Of a DNA stretch of 64,000 nt, positions 57,236 through 64,000 are shown piece after piece. Position numbers and translations under genes: made by a program. The notes under the pieces are model-generated. The model was not told the DNA's origin. It made no database searches and worked only from the letters and a program-made list of their open reading frames with translations. Origin of the DNA: Coenobita brevimanus (lineage: Eukaryota > Arthropoda > Malacostraca > Decapoda > Coenobitidae); assembly GCA_032717465.1 (NCBI GenBank), contig JAVRFU010003718.1:1495791-1559790 (forward strand), written 5' to 3'. Within the stretch, counting starts at the first letter, position 1; every line of letters begins with the position of its first letter.

Positions 57236-58520
57236 AGTCAAGATTTCCTTTGCCCTATAACCAAGGGCTGTGGAAATCAGTCATAAAATGGCTCTAGGGC
57301 AAAACTAAAAACAAAGTCATTTGTTAAAGAGTCCCATGAAGCCTCTGGACTGTGTACTGGCACCAGCAGCTTATAATACAAGACTGACATCATAGCCTCA
57401 TTACCCTCACATCCACCAGCAGGCTTGGCACTCAGGAGTGAAATGCTGCTATGCCAAACAAAGGCCAGCATAGTACTGAATACAAGGTGCATAACAGGGC
57501 AAGGGTGGCTGTGGCATTCACCTCAACACGATATCACAGCTTGTACCAACCCTTGTGAGGTGCTGTCTATCACATGAGCGGCCCACGTCCCTGCGCACCA
57601 CTGTATCTGTTGCACAGCCCAGTGGAAGCAGTTGCTGACCTGTGATAGTCAGATCTGCTCAGACTGACATACTGAATACAACAACAACAACAACTCCAGC
57701 CTCGATAACACTAAAGCTGGATGGAGCATTGGCAGGGTACGTATGTCAGCACCACATCTCATATGGCCCACAACCTTAAAAAAGATCATGACCTTAAGGC
57801 AGGAAGATTTAACCTGCTTGACATGTACAACCAAGACAGCTGAGGCAACACTATACTTAAAACACATGGTAACCCAACCATTGAAGTGTATGGGAGGGAG
57901 AACTCACATCCCACATAAATTACTGTAGCTAGTGGTGGTGGTGTATGATGGTATGACAGTATGGTGGTGGTATGGTGATTATGGTATGGAAGAGGAGGTG
58001 AACGGGGAGGTGGGGAGGGTAATATAACGAGGGGTGAAGAGGGAGAAGGAAAAGGATGAGAAGAGGAGGAGGAAGAAAGTACAAAGGAAAGAGGAAAGCA
58101 GCAGAGGACAACAAAACAGCAACACAACAAAACCCAAATCTTCACAAAACAGACCAAATAAACACAGAGAGATAAATAAAGATAATATGCCCTATCTAAA
58201 CAAGGCATCTATTACCGAGACTGGGCATTACCTTGATTTGCAATTCTTTCATGTTTATTCTCAACAGTTTTTCTTGGACTAGTTTGAATTATTTGTGTGC
58301 ATGCTTAACTTTATTATTTTTACCTTTTTTTTTTTTTATACTTACTGGTGTTTTACTCAGATTTTAAATTCAAATTTACTGAAGCTGACCTTTGTTTAGA
58401 CTTTTTAAAGGATGTCAGGTATTTAAATTCACACTGCCACCATCTTGGAACTTTATCATGGCATTAACTGAAGCTCATCTATGTTATTTTATTGACTCCA
58501 TACTAAGAAATACACTTTAT
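57236..58520. other. No recognised gene
   Basis: 57540-57660 has weak family C similarity (TTGTGAGGTGCTGTCTATCA). 57935-58110 is purine-rich. No domain-bearing frame. Confidence 0.45.
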
Positions 58521-58582
58521 TAACATTGGGACTGGTTAGTACTTGGATGGGTGACCGCCTGGGAACACCAGATACTGTTGGC
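58521..58582 (+). rRNA. 5S rRNA-derived fragment (not a functional 5S gene)
   Basis: Only about half of 5S is present and it is fused to SINE sequence, so it is a derived head, not a ribosomal gene. Confidence 0.8.
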
Positions 58583-58705
58583 ATAATGTTCTCCCTACGT
58601 GTCAAGTGAGGTTGGTGGAGGATTAGTGCCCCTCCCGGTAAAACAATTAACTCAGCCCTTGCCCACCCCGTTTGGGATACGTGGCGTCTGGCAATGAATG
58701 AAAAA
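58521..58705 (+). mobile_element. 5S-rRNA-headed SINE with LINE A-type tail
   Basis: 58521-58582 matches the 3' half of 5S rRNA: GGTTAGTACTTGGATGGGTG, then ACCGCCTGGGAACACC and ACTGTTGGCA, including the C-box of the internal pol III promoter. A unique body follows (GTTCTCCCTACGTGTCAAG, GGTTGGTGGAGGATTAGTGC, CCCTCCCGGTAAAAC), then GCCCACCCCGTTTGGGA and GGCGTCTGGCAATGAATGAA, the LINE A end. The 5' half of 5S with the A-box is missing, so the copy is 5'-truncated. Confidence 0.85.
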
Positions 58706-58879
58706 AAAAAAACATCTTTATAATGTTTCTGAATTAATCCAAAGGCAAAGGATAATTTTTGGAGGTACACACAATATGAGAAAGGTGGTGCCACATCTCG
58801 ATAACACACCCTACCTAATTTACAAACACATGAAAATAAAACACAAATATCCAAACAGGTGTAAAATAAATATATAACT

Positions 58880-59330
58880 CAAACAGTATCTACAGTCCAA
58901 CCTCCTTGACCATGGTTAATTGATCCACTATACTACCACCCTAACCACTCTGATCATGGTTATTTGGTCCAGTTCTGTAATTAAGCACTAACAAGCAGCT
59001 AATGATCGTGGCACTGTGCACCGTTCTACTGCCCTAACCTCTTTGATCACAGTTAACTGGTGCACTAAACTACCACCCTAACCACTCTTATCATAGTTAT
59101 TTGGTCCAGTTCTGTAATTACACACTAACGAGCAGCTTACGATGGTGGCACTGTGCACCGTTCTACTGCCCTGGCCTCTTTGATCACAGTTAACTGGTGC
59201 ACTAAACTACCACCCTAACCTCTTCTGCAATTACACACTAACGAGCAGCTAATGATGGTGGCACTGTACACCCTTCTACTGCCCTAACCTCTTTGATCAC
59301 AGTTAACTGGTGCACTAAACTACCACAAGG
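58880..59330. repeat. Tandem repeat of about 115-136 bp, three to four copies
   Basis: TTGATCACAGTTAACTGGTG occurs at about 59042, 59178 and 59294, with a diverged start at 58903. Each is followed by CACTAAACTACCACCCTAACC-like and TAATTACACACTAACGAGCA. Confidence 0.9.
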
Positions 59331-59590
59331 CATGACTGAGGAGCTTACAGTCATGGTAGTGTGCACCCTACATGGACCTGCTGTCATGTCTATCTGAGAG
59401 CCACACCACCTCATCTTTCCCTGCACCTCACTGTGGGAAGGCCCCTGTCCAACCCTAGTGAGGCGCTATCTACCTGGCATGTGTGATACCTACATGCCGT
59501 TTGTGTTTTACTGTACCTAGGCACACAGATGTAGCTGCTTACTTGTGGTTCACAGGTCTGCTTGGCCACACAGACCAGGGTTAAACAACA
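59331..59590 (+). repeat. Family C-like fragment
   Basis: TTCCCTGCACCTCACTGTGG, AGGTCTGCTTGGCCACACAG and GGTTAAACAACAACAAAAAC correspond to the second half of family C. Confidence 0.5.
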
Positions 59591-59592
59591 AC

Positions 59593-59697
59593 AAAAACTA
59601 TCTATCTATCTACCTTTTGCCAGGGGCCTTAATCCCTTATACAGGTTGCCCGCAAACAAATCGCCTCCACGTCACCCTGTCCCCCGCCATTTCACAA
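59593..59697 (-). mobile_element. LINE family A 3'-end fragment
   Basis: ATCTATCTATCTACCTTTTG, CGCAAACAAATCGCCTCCAC and CCCGCCATTTCAC. Only about 105 bp remain. Confidence 0.85.
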
Positions 59698-59789
59698 TAT
59701 GTATTTAGTGACTGTAATGTTGGCTCCATTACCCTAACATATAATTTTCACTCACTCAGTCAAGTTATATCATATCATATACAGGTACG

Positions 59790-60060
59790 GTGGATTATAA
59801 AGGCTCCAACAAGCTTGCATGTGGCGGCCTTGGACACCTAATGGCAGCTCTCCACACTGCTCGATCTCTGGCAGCCTCCCGACTTGGTCCCCTATCCCTG
59901 AGGTCACACTCTATGACCTCGTTCCAGGTCTTTTTCAGTTTGCCTCTCATAACCCCATCCCCAAAGTTCACATCTCTCACCCTTCGCACCCAACTGTCAT
60001 CCTCCATCCTCTCCACATGCCCAAACCATCTCAATCTACCCCTCCTCATCACAACACCAA
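59790..60060 (-). mobile_element. LINE family B 3'-end fragment with ORF tail
   Basis: The minus-strand frame reads RGRLRWFGHVERMEDDSWVR, then KLKKTWNEVIECDLRDRG and RAVWRAAIR, the C-terminal tail of a non-LTR ORF2 that differs from LINE A. It is followed by a 3' end TTGGAGCCTTTATAA. Truncated at the 64-bp array. Confidence 0.85.
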
Positions 60061-60985
60061 TACACTCCAGTCCCATCCTTCCTCCCAAACCATCTCAATC
60101 TACCCCTCCTCATCACAACACCAATACACTCCAGTCCCATCCTTCCTCCCAAACCATCTCAATCTACCCCTCCTCATCACAACATCAATACACTCCAGTC
60201 TCATCCTTCCTCCCAAACCATCTCAATCTACCCCTCCTCATCACAACACCAATACACTCCAGTCCCATCCTTCCTCCCAAACCATCTCAATCTACCCCTC
60301 CTCATCACAACACCAATACACTCCAGTCCCATCCTTCCTCCCAAACCATCTCAATCTACCCCTCCTCATCACAACACCAATACACTCCAGTCCCATCCTT
60401 CCTCCCAAACCATCTCAATCTACCCCTCCTCATCACAACACCAATACACTCCAGTCCCATCCTTCCTCCCAAACCATCTCAATCTACCCCTCCTCATCAC
60501 AACACCAATACACTCCAGTCCCATCCTTCCTCCCAAACCATCTCAATCTACCCCTCCTCATCACAACACCAATACACTCCAGTCCCATCCTTCCTCCCAA
60601 ACCATCTCAATCTACCCCTCCTCATCACAACACCAATACACTCCAGTCCCATCCTTCCTCCCAAACCATCTCAATCTACCCCTCCTCATCACAACACCAA
60701 TACACTCCAGTCCCATCCTTCCTCCCAAACCATCTCAATCTACCCCTCCTCATCACAACACCAATACACTCCAGTCCCATCCTTCCTCCCAAACCATCTC
60801 AATCTACCCCTCCTCATCACAACACCAATACACTCCAGTCCCATCCTTCCTCCCAAACCATCTCAATCTACCCCTCCTCATCACAACACCAATACACTCC
60901 AGTCCCATCCTTCCTCCCAAACCATCTCAATCTACCCCTCCTCATCACAACACCAATACACTCCAGTCCCATCCTTCCTCTCAAC
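60021..60985. repeat. 64-bp minisatellite, 15 near-identical copies
   Basis: The unit contains CCAAACCATCTCAATCTACC, CCTCCTCATCACAACACCAA and TACACTCCAGTCCCATCCTT. Because 64 is not a multiple of three, frames cycle through all three phases every 192 bp and stay open, giving spurious 400-residue frames. The unit is itself LINE B sequence. Confidence 0.97.
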
Positions 60986-61069
60986 TCTTCCATTGCAAAC
61001 TTGAGTACCGTATTAAGTTACAGTACTTGGGGGAAGTTAATGCAGTACAGTACAAGAGTTTTACTGTAC

Positions 61070-61312
61070 TTAGGCATGTGGAGAGGATGGAGGATGACAA
61101 CTGGGTGCACAAAGTGACAAGAGTGAACGTCGAGGTGGACTTGTGAGAGGCAGACCAAAAAAAAGACCAGGGACGAGGTTACAGAGTGTGACCTCAGGGA
61201 TAAGGGACTGAATAGGGAGGCTGCCAGAGATCAAGCAGCACAGACAGCCTCCATTAGGTGACGAAGGCCGACACACACAAGCATGCTGGAGCCTTTATAA
61301 ACATAACAAAGC
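61070..61312 (+). mobile_element. LINE family B 3'-end fragment, inverted relative to the copy at 59790
   Basis: GGCATGTGGAGAGGATGGAG, GACCAGGGACGAGGTTACAG, GACCTCAGGGATAAGGGACT and TGCTGGAGCCTTTATAAAC. It begins at the same point of the element at which the other fragments break. Confidence 0.8.
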
Positions 61313-61904
61313 ACAATAAAGTAGCGTAGTTGCTTTTTGTGAGTATGAACTGCAGTATTTAAAACCACTTATCCACTGCTGATGGTGCTTACCAGGCTTG
61401 GCGTGATTTAAAACAATGATTTAAAACAGTGATTTATATCAGGATGTCAATCAGCAACTTTTGACACAATTTCCGTGTCATAAATATAAAAAATATTACA
61501 TGCTTAATTTCACAAAGTTTTATATACCCATTTCTCCCAAATTAAATGCACTGCCCAGCATAGGTTTATTTCTGATGTATTAATATATTATATGTTTTCT
61601 ACTTATACAACAGGACTAATAGGATGAACATGAAAAGTTATCAGTTGTATAATCCAGCTAAAAATATGAAAATCTTTGGCGAAAGCCAGAACAGTGTATG
61701 GAATTCTTGGCCAGGTAAAGGCAAACTAAAATACATGTTACTTTACTAGTCCTTATCTGACATTCTGAAGGTGGCTATGGTGTTGTGAGGCACCAGGAAA
61801 TACAGCTTTATATGCTGGTAAATTTTCAGTTTTTCAAAAGTACACAATTTGATACATATTTTTGGAAACTTGGGACGTTATATATTGATGACATGATATT
61901 TATG
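61313..61904. other. No recognised gene
   Basis: AT-rich, nothing identified. Confidence 0.5.
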
Positions 61905-62338
61905 ACCATGTGGAGAGGATGGAGGGTGAGAGACTGACGAAGAGAGTGTATGTGAGTGAGGTGGAGGGAGGCAGAGGGAGGGGGAGGCCAAGGATGAGAT
62001 GGAGGGATGGAGTGGAGTGGATGGAGGGTGAGAGACTGATGAGGAGAGTGTATGTGAATGAGGTGGAGGGTTGCAGAGGGAGGGGGAGGCCGAGGATGAG
62101 ATGGAGGGATGGAGTAGAGAGGATGGAGGGTGAGAGACTGATGAGGAGAGTGTATGGGAGTGAGGTGGAGGGGGAGGCCGAGGATGAGATGGAGGGATGG
62201 GGTGGAGAGGTATATGAAAGAGGGGGGTGTGAGTTGGAAGCAGGGCAGTGAAATGGCGGGGGACAGGGCGACGTGGAGGCGATCTGTTTGTGACCACCCC
62301 AAATGGGATTGAGGCGTCTGGCAATAGATAGATAGATG
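61905..62338 (+). mobile_element. LINE family A copy with an internal triplication
   Basis: GGATGGAGGGTGAGAGACTG occurs at about 61917, 62019 and 62122, each followed by GAGAGTGTATG and GGAGGCC(A/G)AGGATGAGATG. The remainder is the ordinary LINE A end with GGCGTCTGGCAATAGATAG. Confidence 0.9.
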
Positions 62339-62579
62339 ATTGATTTAAATAAGTGTCTTGTCATCAATCATTTATGACAGGCTTTTTTCCAACCCTGGTG
62401 CTTACAATTCTCAAGCTGGGGTATGTGTTTTTTTAGCTGTTTTCTTAGCACTTCCACAGCAGGGAGGGACACCATTCCTGAATATTCCTTTGATGTTCCT
62501 CATAGACTCACCACAATAACATTACCCACTATATTGAAGGTACTGAATTCCTTATAAGACTAAGATCAATGTGGTAGAT

Positions 62580-62995
62580 AACATCATCCACTCACTTGAT
62601 GTAGTGCTGCCTACTTCTTCCTTCACCTTTATCATTCTTTTTCTGGGTCTGTTCTCCTCTCTTCCTATTTCTCACCATCATCCACTCACTTGATGTAGTG
62701 CTGCCTACTTCTTCCTTAGCCTTTATCATTCTTTTTCTGTGCCTGCCCTCCTCTCTTCCTATTTCTCACCATCATCCACTCACTTGATGTAATGGTGCCT
62801 ACTTCTTCCTTAGCCTTTATCATTCTTTTTCTGTGCCTGTCCTCCTCTCTTCCTATTTCTCCCATCTTTCCTGTCACTTCTTATTGCTTTTCTTTCCTTT
62901 ACAGATGGCTTTACATTGAGTGACAACCCAAATGGTTTCCTGTAAGCCAAGAAACCATTTATAACGCTGGGTGGTAACCATATAACCAAACCATA
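62580..62995 (+). repeat. Repeat family C copy with a 94-bp triplication
   Basis: ATCATCCACTCACTTGATGT starts units at about 62583, 62679 and 62773, each running through CATTCTTTTTCTG and CCTCCTCTCTTCCTATTTCT. The element then continues to the hairpin (AATGGTTTCCTGTAAG) and GCTGGGTGGTAACCATATAACC. Confidence 0.85.
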
Positions 62996-63300
62996 CGTGC
63001 TCCCTACATGTCAACAAGTGGGTTGGTGGAGGGTTAGTGCCCCTCCCCGTAAAACAAACTCAGAGTCAAAAGGCCACCCCTTACAGGATTATGGCGTCTG
63101 GCAATAGATAGATAGATAGATATAAAACAACTAACTCAAACAGCCACCCCTTACAGGATTATGGCGTCTGGCAATAGATAGATAGATAGATATAAAACAA
63201 CTTACTCAAACAGCCACCCCTTACAGGATTATGGCGTCTGGCAATAGATAGATAGATAGATATAAAACAACTAACTCAAACAGCCACCCCTTACGGGATT
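62996..63300 (+). mobile_element. 5S-type SINE, 5'-truncated, with 70-bp tail repeated four times
   Basis: GTGCTCCCTACATGTCAACA, GGTTGGTGGAGGGTTAGTGC and CCCTCCCCGTAAAAC match the body at 58590-58640. Then comes GGCCACCCCTTACAGGATTA and GGCGTCTGGCAATAGATAG. A unit of about 70 bp (AAAACAACTAACTCAAACAG plus this tail) recurs to 63300. Confidence 0.9.
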
Positions 63301-63500
63301 AACCCTATTCGGTGCAACCCTTGGCGATTTCCCACACTTACGACCCTAGTATCGTGAAAAGAATCTTGAGTAATGTTATTGGTTTGACGAAGTGAAAGGA
63401 ACGCATTCGGACACGTCGGCGCCGTTGCAAGGCAAGCGCCGCCAAACATATCGTACCGCACCCGCGCGCACTGAAACACACACACACACACACACACGTT
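63301..63500. other. CpG-rich patch followed by (CA)n
   Basis: 63395-63475 has many CpGs (ACACGTCGGCGCCGTTGC, ACCGCACCCGCGCGCAC) unlike the surroundings; (CA)n follows at 63477-63496. It could be a promoter-like or formerly coding patch; no gene is recognised. Confidence 0.35.
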
Positions 63501-64000
63501 TAACTATTATCAAATTTAAAATTAATGTAAATATCAAATGACCAATTATTTTACCATTCACCAACGCTTATCATGTTTGCCATATATCAAGCTGTAGGCT
63601 ATATTTTCAGTCTGAGGGCTGCAGTATCAATAAACCGTTTACTGTTGTCTCTCTCACACACACACCGTCCATAACATGGAAGTTGATAGCTTACACATCT
63701 TCCTCATCATCAATATCACCACCCTTCCTCCCTCGCACTCACCACCTCCCATCTTCCTCACCCCCACCTTCCCTCCCTCACACTCACCACCTCCCATCTT
63801 CCTCACCCCCACCTTCCCTCCCTCCATCACCCTCACCACTATATTCCCTTCTACCCTACTCTCCCTGTCTCACTACCACCGCTTTTTTCTCACCACCATC
63901 TCTCACTCACTCTCCACCACTAATACTCGCCCTTTCTTCCTCACCATCATAACTCCTAAACCCACTTTCAGTGGATTTACTACTAGGTAGACTAGTTGAT
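63501..64000. repeat. C/T-rich region with a 47-bp tandem duplication
   Basis: CACTCACCACCTCCCATCTT and CCTCACCCCCACCTTCCCTC are repeated at about 63735 and 63782. No gene recognised. Confidence 0.7.

Noticed and set aside
58521..58582. Functional 5S rRNA gene
   Set aside because: Only the 3' half is present and it is fused to SINE sequence.
59790..61117. Two overlapping 400-residue Pro/Ser-rich frames
   Set aside because: A 64-bp array cycles through the three phases every 192 bp; no real protein is indicated.

Overview
The window is eukaryotic, intron-bearing, repeat-saturated DNA, most likely from a decapod crustacean (a crab is my best guess). The grounds are very long dinucleotide microsatellites, a LINE family with a (TAGA)n tail present as many dead copies, two-gene Harbinger-type coding regions, several SINE families and dense minisatellites. 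The species is inferred from this repeat style, not from a host gene I recognise. There is one 100-N scaffold gap at 29966-30065.

Confident protein-coding content is almost entirely mobile-element derived. (1) LINE family A: an open reverse-transcriptase ORF at 22692-24086 plus about 15 5'-truncated copies on both strands, most ending in (TAGA)n. (2) LINE family E: an open 857-aa endonuclease-RT ORF at 52923-55496 and an old shattered copy at 36215-38175. (3) LINE family B: only 3'-end fragments, at 31480, 39836, 48985, 59790 and 61070. (4) A Harbinger-type pair: a Myb-partner-like protein (25792-26864, +) convergent with a two-exon DDE transposase (27261-29471, -) that keeps its catalytic residues. 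(5) A retroposon-like element at about 9020-10055 (-) whose ORF starts inside a cold-shock (Y-box) domain, continues for about 220 residues and is broken by one TGA. Host genes are represented only by candidate exons: 4511-4647 (+), two phase-compatible exons at 19384-19643 and 17510-17605 (-), 22030-22149 (+) and a weak one at 34795-34880 (+).

SINE-like elements include a tRNA-headed SINE with a 17-bp target-site duplication (5917-6125), a tRNA-like SINE with an (ATGG)n tail (16085-16312, 24251-24340), and a 5S-rRNA-headed SINE (58521-58705, 62996-63300). The last family ends in the same 3' sequence as LINE A, which points to a SINE/LINE partnership. Two further interspersed families of unknown class (called C and D here) recur through the window.

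The rest is dominated by tandem arrays: units of 26, 28, 29, 42, 44, 48, 49, 64, 67 and 86-88 bp and a 535-bp pure (CA)n. Several arrays lie inside, or start exactly at the truncation point of, copies of families A, B, C and D, so the tandem repeats and the mobile elements look historically linked. Four large inverted repeats (11014-11324, 11815-12400, 15441-15577, 44326-44492) could extrude hairpins. Many long open frames in the arrays are by-products of repeat periodicity and are not genes.
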